Shown here piece after piece: positions 1 through 7,649 of a stretch of DNA of 53,153 nt. The position numbers and the translations under genes were made by a program. Location: the NCBI RefSeq assembly GCF_000333955.1, contig NZ_CAPS01000063.1:1-53153 (forward strand). The letters are read 5' to 3'. The stretch comes from Rhodococcus sp. AW25M09 (GTDB taxonomy: Bacteria > Actinomycetota > Actinomycetes > Mycobacteriales > Mycobacteriaceae). The first letter of the stretch is position 1, and the number at the start of each line of letters is the position of its first letter. Under the pieces are notes generated by a model. It saw only the letters and a list, made by a program, of their open reading frames with translations. It was not told where the DNA came from and made no database searches.

Positions 1-113
1 TCGACCTTGATCACTCGCGCGCCGAGATCGCCCAGCATCATTGCGGCCTGGGGCCCGGCGAGTGCGCGTGAGAGGTCGACGACGAGACAGTCCGACAGCG
101 GGCCGACGGTCAT
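1..113 (-). CDS. CaiB/BaiF-type CoA-transferase, N-terminal end (runs off left edge)
   Basis: Reading the minus strand from the ATG at 111-113 gives an open frame of 37 codons to the window edge. It has the family's N-terminal signature: a short lead, [24 protein letters not shown]. Class III CoA-transferases move CoA between acyl groups, and this block begins the Rossmann-like CoA-binding domain. Everything past residue 37 lies outside the window, including the catalytic Asp, so I cannot tell whether the gene is intact. The next genes rightward include amidase and CitE remnants, so this may be the survivor of a decayed acyl-CoA catabolic cluster. Confidence 0.8.
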   Translation of the reverse strand, partial: MTVGPLSDCLVVDLSRALAGPQAAMMLGDLGARVIKV

Positions 114-331
114 CGGATTGTTCCGCACGTGTCGATGAACTGTGTGTCGGCGGCGAGCCCGAAGGGAATGCAGCGAGGCGTCATGAGTCCGAGTCAACGT
201 GTCCGTCGCCGCCGAGTCGTTGGCAAATGTTGCCGACGCTGATGGGTCGGCTTCGGACCTCGGTGAGCGCTTGTGGATCGAGGACACGGCAGGTGGACGA
301 ACGGCCGATCGACGGCCCATACTCACCGACC
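114..331. other. intergenic region upstream of upp, no gene seen
   Basis: About 220 bases between the divergent CoA-transferase and upp. Short open frames exist but none resembles a known family or has a convincing ribosome-binding site. The promoters of both flanking genes must lie here, but I see no clear -35/-10 pair or repeat. Confidence 0.4.
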
Positions 332-955
332 ATGGACACACAGGTAGTCGACCATCCCTTGACCGCAGCGCTTTTGACGACCATGCGCGATGTACACAGT
401 GACAACGCCACCTTCAGATCTGCGTTGCGAAAGCTGACCCACACGTTGGTCTACGAAGCGTTGCGCGATGCGCGAGTGGTGGAATTCGAGGTCGAAACTC
501 CGGTCGCCCGCACCGCCGGGGTTCGGTTGGCGCACCCGCCGCTACTCGTGCCGGTGCTACGCGCGGGACTGGGCATGGTCGAACAGGCGAGCGCTCTGAT
601 TCCGCAGTCGGGCGTCGGGTTCATCGGAATGGCGCGCGACGAGGAGACACTCGAACCCGTCCCGTATCTGGAGTCCTTGCCCACCGACCTGTCGGGTACA
701 CCGGTCTTCGTTCTGGATCCGATGGTGGCAACCGGTGGATCGATGATCCGGACGATCGATCTGCTGGTGGCGCGCGGAGCAACCGAGGTGGTCATCGTAT
801 GCGTGGTCGTGACGCCCGAAGGCATTGCTGCACTGGAGAAGTCAGGTCATCCCGTCAGAGTCGTCACCGCAGCCGTCGACGATGAGCTCAGCGAGCAGGG
901 CATCATCGTGCCCGGGCTCGGCGATGCTGGGGACCGTCAATTCGGGCCTCGCTGA
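332..955 (+). CDS. upp: uracil phosphoribosyltransferase
   Basis: Converts uracil and PRPP to UMP in pyrimidine salvage; cytosolic. The 207-aa product has the usual family length. The PRPP-binding loop reads [11 protein letters not shown] (about residues 128-138), and the C-terminus ends with the uracil-binding block [11 protein letters not shown]. The frame is open further upstream, but homology starts at this ATG ([10 protein letters not shown]), so I use it. The gene is intact although its neighbours on both sides are gene fragments. A yeast-type cytosine deaminase at 5.7-6.2 kb could feed it uracil; the two are not in one operon. Confidence 0.95.
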   Translation: MDTQVVDHPLTAALLTTMRDVHSDNATFRSALRKLTHTLVYEALRDARVVEFEVETPVARTAGVRLAHPPLLVPVLRAGLGMVEQASALIPQSGVGFIGMARDEETLEPVPYLESLPTDLSGTPVFVLDPMVATGGSMIRTIDLLVARGATEVVIVCVVVTPEGIAALEKSGHPVRVVTAAVDDELSEQGIIVPGLGDAGDRQFGPR

Positions 956-956
956 A

Positions 957-1655
957 CTGTCCTCGTCACCGGCCGCCGTATTTCGAGGTGATGCGGGTTT
1001 CCAACCACTGCCGCGCAATTGTGGGGGCAACACTGCGTCGACCATCTCGAACGTGGAAGTCATGGCCCCGCGGAATCGGTCGCGACCAGTGAGTGCACGG
1101 ACGCGGTCGATCTCGGAGATGCTCAGAACCAACGCTATTCGCTCACGGGTGGCGCGTGGGAAGCGCAAAGGCTCAGTGTGGAGCAGGTGTCGATGGAAGC
1201 GAGCGAGATCGCTGTACGCGATCGTGTAGATGATGTCCTGGGCATCGGCCGCGTGCGTCAGCTCGATGGGGACGATCTCCTACCCCAGCTCGGCGAACGT
1301 GCGCACCGGGACCGCGACGGTCTGCTCGACGCCCGGGTCCACATCGGCGGTGAGGAACAAGCTGGGCACACCGATGCGCGCCACGGCCGAGGGCTCGGAT
1401 GGGCTGGGGGACAGGACATGGAACAGAGCCCTGACCTCCGCGACCGACCGCGCCACCGGGCCGACGGTGTCGAACTGCTCGCTCACCGGGAACACCCCGT
1501 CGTTGCTGATCGATCCCCAGCTCGGACGTAGGCCGGGAATTCCGCACGTCGCAGCGGGTAGGCGAACCGACCCGCCGGTGTCGGTGCCCAAGGACGCAAC
1601 GACCAACCCGGCGGCGACGGCAATCCCCGAATCGCCCCCCGTAGCGGTGTCGCGA
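957..1655 (-). pseudogene. amidase (amidase-signature family) remnant
   Basis: Minus-strand remnant of a GatA-like amidase. Reading begins inside the signature: TGGDSGIAVAAG, then ASLGTDTGGSVR with the nucleophile Ser, then GLRPS and DTVGPVARSV. An in-frame TAG at 1280-1282 interrupts it. The frame continues after it (EIVPIELTHAADAQDIIYTIAYSDLARF) with recognisable amidase C-terminal sequence to about 957, where upp begins. The whole N-terminal third, including the catalytic Lys and the start codon, is missing. At 1655 the homology stops abruptly and a CitE fragment on the opposite strand starts, so a deletion or rearrangement joined two broken genes. Not expected to be functional. Confidence 0.85.
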
Positions 1656-1940
1656 AACTTCAGAGATGGCGACGCATTCGAGGCCGATACCCAGATGCTG
1701 GCAGGTCTCGGTTTCGTCGGTCGTGCGTGTATCCACCCGGCTCAACTCGCTCCTGTGCGAACGGTATTCGTACCCTCGGCGGATGAGGTGCGGGAGGCAG
1801 AGGAGTTGCTGGCGGACCTCGAGCAAGCGACCTCGGGTGTTGTCGTGGACAGCAAAGGATTCCTGATCGACGAAGCAGTGGCCCGAACCGCTCGACGAGT
1901 GGTGGAGCGGGGTGCTGCGCGGGAGTCGATCAGCACCTGA
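1656..1940 (+). pseudogene. HpcH/HpaI (CitE-like) lyase, C-terminal remnant
   Basis: Only the last ~94 codons of a CitE-type CoA-ester lyase remain. The readable part contains LGFVGRACIHPAQL, a typical CitE block in which the IHPAQ motif follows the barrel. It continues to the family's C-terminal helix (IDEAVARTARRVV) and a TGA stop. No start codon or N-terminal barrel is present upstream, because the opposite-strand amidase remnant abuts it. CitE-like genes often sit with CaiB-type CoA-transferases, so this and the fragment at 1-113 may come from one former catabolic operon. Confidence 0.85.
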
Positions 1941-1942
1941 CG

Positions 1943-1993
1943 TCAGCCGAAGTCGATGCGAAGCCCGACGCTCGCCGTGGCCCCGCCAGCGCT
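1943..1993 (-). pseudogene. orphan 3' end of a DUF6941-type gene (copy 1)
   Basis: On the minus strand this reads SAGGATASVGLRIDFG followed by TGA. It is nearly identical to the C-terminus and stop of the intact gene at 6383-6760 (SAGGATASVGLRIAFG). Similarity ends after about 50 bp. It lies directly downstream of the broken Fic gene, and a second such fragment (copy 2) lies on the other side of that gene. Confidence 0.8.
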
Positions 1994-1998
1994 CGAGC

Positions 1999-2813
1999 TC
2001 ACTGGCTGAGTGTCCGTTTTCCGATCGCGGCGCTCAGTGCGTCGAGCTCGGCCAGAACGTCGGTTGCCGCCCATATCTGGTTTCGCTTGCTGGTGGAGAT
2101 CAACTCCAAGATGCCGGCTTCGGTCAGTCGACCAAGTGCGCGATACGCGCTGACATCGGTTGTCCGGTGATCTCTGTCGCCATGTCTGCGTTGAGGATCG
2201 GCACCTCGAGTAGTCGGGCCAGCAGGGCTTCGTCAGCGGAATTGGCGCGAGGTTTTGCTACGTGTTTCCACGCACCCGGCAGCTCGGAGAGAGCCTGCGC
2301 CGACTCCGCTGCTGCTTCGTTTGCGTGCACAGCGGCCGAAGCAAGATATTGGACGAACTCGTCAGCTTGTCCACTGCGGTATCCCGTCAAGAACTAGAAG
2401 TACCGTGTCGTGTCGGCGAGCATCGCCAAGGCCAGCGGAACGGTGATTCGACGAGTCAGGCCGCGTCGGCGCAATATTGCGCTGATCAATGCGCGTCCGA
2501 CTCTGCCGTTTCCGTCGGTGAACGGGTGGATGGATTCGAACTGTGCGTGAGCGATGGCGGCCTGAGCGATGATCGGCATGTCCGTGCGGTTCGCGAACAC
2601 GAGCAAGTCGTCCATCAGTTCGGGGACGAGATCCGGCGGCGGTGGAACGTACAGCGCATTGCTGGTTGTGTAGTCGCTGCCACCGATCCAGTTCTGCACA
2701 TCGCATAGTGCGCCAATGTCTTTCGCAGTGTAGAAATCGGGAGCCATGAGAAACTGGTGAGCGTCGCGGAAGGTGTCGAGCGACATCGGTCCACGGCCCG
2801 CAGCGTCGACCAA
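1999..2813 (-). pseudogene. fic: Fic-domain AMPylase-like protein, broken
   Basis: Fic enzymes transfer AMP (or related groups) to target proteins. The core motif is perfect: [12 protein letters not shown], preceded by the target-binding flap block [16 protein letters not shown]. The gene is broken three ways. The N-terminal ~100 residues seen in the full-length family are absent; the frame opens only at a TTG at 2811-2813. An in-frame TAG at 2394-2396 interrupts after DTTRYF. A frameshift near 2155 moves the winged-helix tail (ALGRLTEAGILELISTS) into another frame, ending at 1999. The first fragment alone keeps the catalytic loop, so residual activity cannot be excluded, but I call it a pseudogene. 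Confidence 0.88.
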
Positions 2814-2858
2814 GCACGAAGCTCTGTGCCACCGAGTCCGCGTCCTGGTCGTCTGGTG

Positions 2859-2943
2859 TCAGCCGAAGGCGATGCGAAGTCCGACGCGCGTCGTGGTCCC
2901 GCCGGCACTGAGGATGAAGTTGTGCCGCCCTTTGTCGCGGAAC
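2859..2943 (-). pseudogene. orphan 3' end of a DUF6941-type gene (copy 2)
   Basis: Minus-strand text RDKGRHNFILSAGGTTT...GLRIAFG plus TGA, a near copy of the last ~28 codons of the gene at 6383-6760 (RDEGRHNFILSAGG...). DNA similarity runs from 2859 to about 2943 and then stops at the end of the neighbouring membrane-protein gene. It has no start or upstream part. Copies 1 and 2 bracket the broken Fic gene in the same orientation. Confidence 0.82.
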
Positions 2944-2948
2944 AGCTC

Positions 2949-3607
2949 CTACGCTGTCGTACGCAGAGCCCGCGCCCGCGCCCGCGCCAGCGCAAAGGTT
3001 GCTACGAGTACGCACAGCACCGTCACGATGACGGCGACGAAGGTGGATGCTGACGTCGAGAATCCGAGAACCCAGGCAGCCCCCATTCCGACGAGGGTGG
3101 CGAGGACACCGCCTATCGGAAGGAAGGCGGCCACAATCTTGGTCGTTCGGGTCGACAGTGGATCGTGAGCTGCTTTGAGCAGCAACTGAACCGAGATGGT
3201 TCCAAGCACATACGCCAAACCGCGGTGCCTGCATAGATCGGCAACAAGTAGTCGGTCGACACACTCGAACTCGGACCGGAAAAGCTCGCTCCGACCAGGA
3301 CCAGCACGGGCGTCATCCCGAGCGTCACGCCGATCAGACCGGCAACGACGACCAGCCCCACTCGCCGAGTGGGTTCGACGGCAAATCGAACGCCACTCAG
3401 GTGCAGCACCAGGCCGGCGAGCATGCCGACCACTGCGCCGACCGCAGCGGCGACAACGGGCCGCACCCACGGCCCCAACGCGGTATCCGGACCGTAGAAC
3501 GAACCGCCGGAGACGTACGCCGAGTACCCCGAATTTCCGGTCATCGACTGACCCAGTACTGCAATCACTGCGCCGAGCAGAGCAAAACCGATTCCCTGTT
3601 TGATCAC
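2949..3607 (-). pseudogene. multi-pass membrane protein, single frameshift
   Basis: The ATG at 3605-3607 starts a hydrophobic protein (MIKQGIGFALLGAVIAVLGQ) with about four membrane segments, reading well to LLPIYAGTAV near 3215. There the sensible reading moves to another frame (AYVLGTISVQLLLKAAHDPL...), which supplies two more segments (FLPIGGVLATLVGMGAAWVLG, TFVAVIVTVLCVLVATFAL) and stops at TAG 2949-2951. One missing or extra base near 3215-3225 explains this. Together the halves give roughly 218 aa and six helices. It is either a recent pseudogene or a sequencing error. Family not recognised. Confidence 0.72.
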
Positions 3608-3782
3608 CCGTCAATGATGACGGATGCCCAATCTGCGTAGACGAATTCGGAGGGAGTGTTGCGCGGTCGTTAATGGATGGTTCGGTCCCTGCCGCAGCGT
3701 GGCCCCGGGGTGGGACGACGTCCACCTGAGCGAGATCGTCGCACTCATCGCCGACGCCGGGCGCACCTGCGTCCGGTCCGAG

Positions 3783-3808
3783 GGAACCGATGCGACGTTG
3801 GCTGCGTC
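3783..3808 (+). promoter_or_regulatory. putative ECF-sigma promoter, cassette 1 (GGAACC-N16-CGTC)
   Basis: GGAACC at 3783-3788 and CGTC at 3805-3808, spacer exactly 16 nt, in the context GGAACCGA and CGTCCAAC. The same arrangement precedes the paralogous cassettes at 10.2 and 33.9 kb and the toxin operon at 11.3 kb. A start about 7 nt after CGTC would leave a leader near 28 nt before the GTG at 3843. The form resembles mycobacterial SigM promoters. Confidence 0.7.
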
Positions 3809-3842
3809 CAACATCAAGGATGGGTTCCATGGACGGAGTGCG

Positions 3843-4406
3843 GTGAACAAGATGCGATTGCTGATCGCGGTTGCGGTCGGTGCGATGCTGGTGGCAACCG
3901 GCTGTGGTGGGGCGACCGAAGGCGCGCCGGTTGCGGCACCGTCGACGACGTCGGTTGGCGCTGCCCCTGCGGCGAACGGGGCGTGGGATCCGTGCACAAT
4001 CCCGGACTCGGCCATCGAAGACGCAGGCTTGGCGGTGGAGACGAAATCCTCGAACTTGATAGGGAAATTGCCGATTTCGGAAGACTGGATGACGTGCTTT
4101 TGGACTAATCCGCTACCCACGCCGTGGTACCGCGTCGGTATCTTCTCGTCCGTCGAAAGCCTGGACTACCTGCGTGAGCGGGGACCGTTCGAGAATTTCG
4201 AGCCCATCGAGGGGTTCGACGGCATGCGCTTTCAGCGGACCATCAGGTACGACGAGGTCAACTGTGGCGTCGCTTTCGGACACCCGGGTGGCGTCGTGTA
4301 CCTGAATCTTGATGGGTTGGTAATGACACCAGCTCTGGGGGATCCGTGTGTCGAGGTCGAACGGTTGGCGCGTTCGCTCCGGCTGTCGTTGCCATCAGAA
4401 AAGTAG
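3843..4406 (+). CDS. DUF3558-type lipoprotein (cassette 1)
   Basis: 187-aa exported lipoprotein. A short N-terminus and hydrophobic stretch lead to the lipobox VATGC with Cys21, followed by a Thr/Ser/Ala-rich linker. The DUF3558-like domain starts at WDPCTIPDSAI, which is the family hallmark, and includes paired cysteines (CFW..., NCGVAFG, DPCVEVERLA). The GTG start is chosen because GGAG lies five bases upstream and the putative promoter ends at 3808; the longer open frame would start before the promoter. The paralogue at 10223-10786 has exactly the same length. It is followed 13 nt later by its partner gene. The function of DUF3558 proteins is not established; the context suggests a cell-envelope role tied to the neighbouring cassette. 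Confidence 0.88.
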   Translation: MNKMRLLIAVAVGAMLVATGCGGATEGAPVAAPSTTSVGAAPAANGAWDPCTIPDSAIEDAGLAVETKSSNLIGKLPISEDWMTCFWTNPLPTPWYRVGIFSSVESLDYLRERGPFENFEPIEGFDGMRFQRTIRYDEVNCGVAFGHPGGVVYLNLDGLVMTPALGDPCVEVERLARSLRLSLPSEK

Positions 4407-4419
4407 TTGGAGGTAGTCG

Positions 4420-4821
4420 ATGGGTTCGGAGACGAACGAGCTGGCGTCGTCGATGCAGTACTGGCAATCGCTGTCGATGCAGGCAGAGTCCGGGCAGCTC
4501 GAGATTCCCGAAGGCGTGGCGTTCCGGTGCGACGAGGTGTGCGCTGCTTACATCAGGCACTTAAAGGATATGGTCGTCAAGACGCAAAACTTGGTCGACG
4601 TCGAGGCATTCGGCACGTTGGATTCGGCCAGGCAGCTCGGCGAAAAGTTCGAGAGGATTGCCTTCAGTGGTGACCGATCATTGCGCGTCGTGCTGATGCA
4701 GCACATCGAAGTTATCGAGTTGATGCGGTCGGTGTTCAGGCGCTATTTCGATGAGGCCGAATATGCCGATCAGCGGACATTGAAGTCCATCGGGGAGATC
4801 GCGGAGGGTTTGGGCAGGTGA
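4420..4821 (+). CDS. 133-aa helical protein, DUF3558 cassette partner (cassette 1)
   Basis: Begins MGSETNELASSMQYWQSL with GGAGG six bases before the ATG. The protein is almost entirely helix-prone. Conserved blocks shared with the copy at 10798 are IPEGVAF, CDEVCAAYIRHL, TLDSARQLGEKFERIA and VIELMRSVF.RYFDEAEYADQ. There is no signal peptide or membrane segment. Size, helicity and pairing with a lipoprotein recall WXG100-superfamily or chaperone-like proteins, but no WXG motif is present and I do not recognise the family. Cotranscription with the lipoprotein gene is likely (13-nt gap). Confidence 0.85.
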   Translation: MGSETNELASSMQYWQSLSMQAESGQLEIPEGVAFRCDEVCAAYIRHLKDMVVKTQNLVDVEAFGTLDSARQLGEKFERIAFSGDRSLRVVLMQHIEVIELMRSVFRRYFDEAEYADQRTLKSIGEIAEGLGR

Positions 4822-5128
4822 CTTTCATGCCGAGAGCCGGTGTGATCGGTGCTGCCGTGCATCTGAGCAGATGCTGCCCTGCTGTCGAATATGTACTCGC
4901 GCTGAGACTCGGTCGTGATTGAAATACATTGAGCAGCAGGGTAACCGAGTGTCGTGCCCGAACGGCAAGGTTGTACTGGTGGTCGTCCCTCATCTGGGCG
5001 GTACCGGTCACGTCCTTGATCTGCATGGCAGGTACTGGACTCACGCTGACGATCGCGTATGCAATCGGCGGTGACGAGCCAGCGATTAGTGATTGTCCAC
5101 GTCGTACCCCTCGGCTATTGTCGAGGAA
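4822..5128. other. non-coding stretch before the riboswitch
   Basis: About 300 bases between cassette 1 and the SAM-IV-type element. Open frames here are short and resemble nothing known. The promoter for the riboswitch-controlled transcript must lie in its right half; CGGCTATTGTCG just before 5129 could contain a -10, but this is weak. Confidence 0.35.
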
Positions 5129-5212
5129 GGTTCAAGAGCGATAGCCGTAGGTACCTGGCCGGCTGTCCGGCAACCCCGTCTCCATCGACAGGGGTGCCCC
5201 AGGGGAAGAACC
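5129..5212 (+). promoter_or_regulatory. SAM-IV-type riboswitch
   Basis: The segment opens with GGTTCAAGAGCGATAGCC and closes with GGTGCCCCAGGGGAAGAACC. GGTTC (5129-5133) can pair with GAACC (5208-5212) as helix P1. Between them, CTGGCCGGCTGTCCGGCAACCCC and GTCTCCATCGACAGGGGTGCCCC give the SAM-core helices. The AAGAG...AGC, CCGGCAACC and GGTGCYCC elements are the blocks I know from actinobacterial SAM-IV. The 3' part (5213-5275) probably holds the extra hairpin and expression platform up to the ATG at 5278. Such elements sense S-adenosylmethionine and normally repress sulfur or methionine genes. Confidence 0.8.
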
Positions 5213-5277
5213 GGCGCGTCCCGCAACCGCAGGCGCGCAAGTCGATGGAGGGTCGCACCTCCAGGACGAGGTGAACT

Positions 5278-5706
5278 ATGTCCGGTAGAGACGAACTCCA
5301 AGCAGCACAAGCGAAATGGGAACCCATTCCGCCGGAGCGCCGTCGTGCCTGGTGCCAGACGCTACTGAGTTACCCTCCGATCTGGTACGGCGTATTCCCG
5401 ATGATCGACACTCGGAGGCGGGTACTCGAAGGTGGGCACACCAACGCCGAGGCCTGGATCGACCTCGCCAAACGTGCTGAAGCAGTGGGCTTCACACCGC
5501 AGACGTGGTTGATCTTTCGGCAAAGTCTCGACCCCGCTCACCTGAAGGATCGGTTCCCGTCTCATCCCGAGAACATGCCCAAGCGGCGAGGGAACGGTGG
5601 AGTCGAGACGGTGGTCGTCGATCCCGAGGACTTTTCCGAGTGGCCATGGCTGTTCGAGGCGGGGTATCGAGCGGGGGAGGCGACCTTGCACGCGCTTGCT
5701 CGTTGA
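5278..5706 (+). CDS. unknown protein under SAM-IV-type riboswitch
   Basis: 142-aa soluble protein beginning MSGRDELQAAQAKWEPIPPERRRAWCQTLL. It is Trp/Pro-rich with no signal peptide or membrane helix. An aromatic cluster (YPPIWYGVFPMID) is followed by a helical middle (LAKRAEAVGFTPQTWLIF) and an acidic-aromatic tail (EDFSEWPWLFEAGYRAGE). I do not recognise the family. The start follows ACGAGGTGAACT, which holds a fair ribosome-binding site. Its position directly behind a SAM-sensing leader suggests a role in methionine, SAM or sulfur metabolism, but nothing in the protein confirms it. It converges with the cytosine deaminase, 39 nt apart. Confidence 0.72.
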   Translation: MSGRDELQAAQAKWEPIPPERRRAWCQTLLSYPPIWYGVFPMIDTRRRVLEGGHTNAEAWIDLAKRAEAVGFTPQTWLIFRQSLDPAHLKDRFPSHPENMPKRRGNGGVETVVVDPEDFSEWPWLFEAGYRAGEATLHALAR

Positions 5707-5745
5707 GCTACTCAAGCAGGGGCCGGAAGGTTTCGGCGGCGCGGT

Positions 5746-6210
5746 TCATGCGTCCTCCCCAATATCCTCGAACCACAGGCTCGGGCGCTCAGCGAGCATG
5801 CGTTCCATCAGCTGCACGCATTCGGCGTTATCGACGACGTCGACCTGCACGCCGTGGTCAGCGAGCAATCGCTCCGACCTCTCGAACGACCGATTCTCGC
5901 CCACGACGATTCGCGGAATCTCGTACAGCAGGGCGGTTCCCGCACACATGAAGCATGGAGACAAGGTGGTGTAGAGCACCGACTTTCGGTACACCGAGAT
6001 GGGGAGTCGGCCTGCCCGCTCGATGCAGTCGGTTTCGCCGTGACGGATTGCGCTGTTCATCTGAACTCGCCGGTTGCGGCCGACCGCGAGAACCTCACCC
6101 TCGTGGACCAGCGCCGCGCCTATAGGAACGCCGCCCTCCTCCCAACCGATCCTGGCCTGTTCGAGTGCAAGTGCGAGAAAGTACTCGTCGCCGCCCAATG
6201 GGGTGTTCAC
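5746..6210 (-). CDS. cytosine deaminase, yeast FCY1 type
   Basis: Zinc-dependent deaminase converting cytosine to uracil and ammonia. The 154-aa product has both catalytic blocks: HGETDCIERAGRL (zinc His and proton-shuttle Glu) and TTLSPCFMCAG (two zinc Cys). The C-terminal region resembles the yeast enzyme closely (IPRIVVGEN, WFEDIGEDA). The GTG at 6208-6210 is chosen because AGGAG lies seven bases upstream; the open frame extends further but without homology. This small type differs from the larger bacterial CodA amidohydrolase. Uracil produced here could be salvaged by the upp product at 332-955. Confidence 0.92.
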   Translation of the reverse strand: MNTPLGGDEYFLALALEQARIGWEEGGVPIGAALVHEGEVLAVGRNRRVQMNSAIRHGETDCIERAGRLPISVYRKSVLYTTLSPCFMCAGTALLYEIPRIVVGENRSFERSERLLADHGVQVDVVDNAECVQLMERMLAERPSLWFEDIGEDA

Positions 6211-6382
6211 TTGCTCTCCTCGGTGTTCAGAAACAGGATTTGCAATTGGTGTCCATCGAATAGACCTGGGCAGACCATTCGCGAGGCGGTGCCTCGCGCC
6301 ATGATGACCTCCGTTTGTGAGCGGTGCCGAGAACGCTGACGGGATCGGATGTCGGCGCGGCCATGAGTGGCGCGGGCCAGCG

Positions 6383-6760
6383 TCAGCCGAAGGCAATGCG
6401 AAGCCCGACGCTCGCCGTGGCTCCACCGGCGCTGAGGATGAAGTTGTGCCGCCCTTCGTCGCGGAAGACCATCTGCATCGGCAGGAACCAGAATCGATTC
6501 TCGCCGGTGAAGCCGGCTCCGGGGATCTGAAGGCCTCCCTGATTGACGATGTGCTCGCCGTTCGCGTCCAGCACTTCGAGTGTCGCGGGGAAGTCCTTAC
6601 CGATGTCATCGGGTCCTGTTTGCAACAGTGCGACCAGTCGACATTCGAGCATGCGGGTGTCGCGTGGAACCGTGCAGGTATCCCAGACGCCGCCGAGAAT
6701 GTCGAGCATGTCTTCGCTGACTCGCGCGTACTCCGCGAAGAACAATCCGGTGATGATCAT
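6383..6760 (-). CDS. DUF6941-type small protein
   Basis: 125-aa beta-rich protein: MIITGLFFAEYARVSEDMLDILGG..., then a long strand-rich body (RLVALLQTGPDDIG) and the tail LSAGGATASVGLRIAFG. This matches my memory of DUF6941-family proteins, whose function is unknown. It overlaps the upstream 274-aa gene by four bases, so the two are probably translated together. Its 3' end occurs twice more as orphan fragments (1943-1993 and 2859-2943), so the gene or its tail has been duplicated and mostly lost. Confidence 0.78.
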   Translation of the reverse strand: MIITGLFFAEYARVSEDMLDILGGVWDTCTVPRDTRMLECRLVALLQTGPDDIGKDFPATLEVLDANGEHIVNQGGLQIPGAGFTGENRFWFLPMQMVFRDEGRHNFILSAGGATASVGLRIAFG

Positions 6761-7581
6761 CGGCTGGTGCCATCCGTGTCGTAGTAGGGAAGCGATGTCA
6801 TGGCATCAAGGACGGCCGGGCGCAAGGGCTGCGGCACTTCGTACTTGCCGTCGCAGACCAGCCACCCGTCGGAGATGAATCGCTCCAACATGCCGCGAAG
6901 TATCAATGCCTCGATGTGTTCGTACAAATCCCCGGCGCCGGCCGGGCCGACTGCCGGGAGCTGCGTCCGTGGAGTGCTCGTCATCGCGGCGAGAACAATC
7001 TGTCCGGCGACGACATCGACGGCTTGGGACTGACGGAGGGGATCCTTACTGAAGAAGTGACGACGGATTACGTGCGAGAGCGCCGTTCGGTGAGCGGCCA
7101 AGGAACCGGGAAGTGAGTGTGCGAACTCGTGGGCATGCGGACCGGGAACGGCTGTGGTGGAGGTCAGCTCGATCAATCCGGCCGCCTTCGCCGCATCCCA
7201 TAGTGTCATCAAGCCGGGAATCTCGAGCATCGATCTCGACTTCAATGCACGCATATCCAGCTCCACGCCGATGGCTTTCGCCATCTCGCTGACCGACCCT
7301 GGCCGCGGAACACCCCTGCCGGTGATCGGTCGCGACGAACCGAGCCAGCCGAGGAGCGAACGAAGCTGCGCTATCGGCTTGGATGCGGTCAGCGCTGCCA
7401 ACTCGTCGACGGCGTCCGGAGTTGCGAGCTCGATGTCGTGGGGCGTCACCCTTTCGACGGGGGACTCGACTGCCGGCTCGACGTCGTCGGCGAAGTCCCA
7501 GGTGGTGTGAGATCCCCGGCGACCGAACAGTGGAATCACTTTTGCGAGGTCGCGGCCGGTGCGGTGGGGAGTCACACACAC
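6757..7581 (-). CDS. unrecognised protein upstream of DUF6941-type gene
   Basis: 274-aa soluble protein with a low-complexity acidic N-terminus, a middle segment (ELAALTASKPIAQLRSLLGWLG) and a winged-helix-like C-terminal half ending YEVPQPLRPAVLDAMTSLPYYDTDG. The tail resembles that of the gene at 50685-51854 (VLAVPHALRPAVLDGVAE), suggesting a shared domain. The ATG at 7579-7581 has no strong ribosome-binding site; a GTG at 7575 is an alternative. It is divergently transcribed from the SEC-C gene with only 68 bp between. Function unknown. Confidence 0.7.
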   Translation of the reverse strand: MCVTPHRTGRDLAKVIPLFGRRGSHTTWDFADDVEPAVESPVERVTPHDIELATPDAVDELAALTASKPIAQLRSLLGWLGSSRPITGRGVPRPGSVSEMAKAIGVELDMRALKSRSMLEIPGLMTLWDAAKAAGLIELTSTTAVPGPHAHEFAHSLPGSLAAHRTALSHVIRRHFFSKDPLRQSQAVDVVAGQIVLAAMTSTPRTQLPAVGPAGAGDLYEHIEALILRGMLERFISDGWLVCDGKYEVPQPLRPAVLDAMTSLPYYDTDGTSR

Positions 7582-7649
7582 ATCTTAGGAAAGACGCGGG
7601 GGTTCGTGCTGGTCCCACCTTCCTGCCCGTCACGTTTATGCTGGTCGCG

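Noticed and set aside
199..402. Possible small gene upstream of upp
   Set aside because: The first half looks protein-like but it has no ribosome-binding site, overlaps the upp start and resembles nothing known.
3624..3842. N-terminal extension of the cassette 1 lipoprotein (open frame from 3624)
   Set aside because: The putative promoter at 3783-3808 lies inside it, the signal peptide starts only at 3843, and the paralogue has the same start pattern. The in-frame text WDDVHLSEIVALIADAG might be a remnant of another gene but I cannot identify it.
5319..5344. GGAACC-N16-CGTC match inside the gene at 5278-5706
   Set aside because: It fits the spacing but lacks the GGAACCGA extension, lies inside a coding region 40 bases after its start, and has no cassette or plausible gene start downstream. 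Chance in GC-rich DNA.
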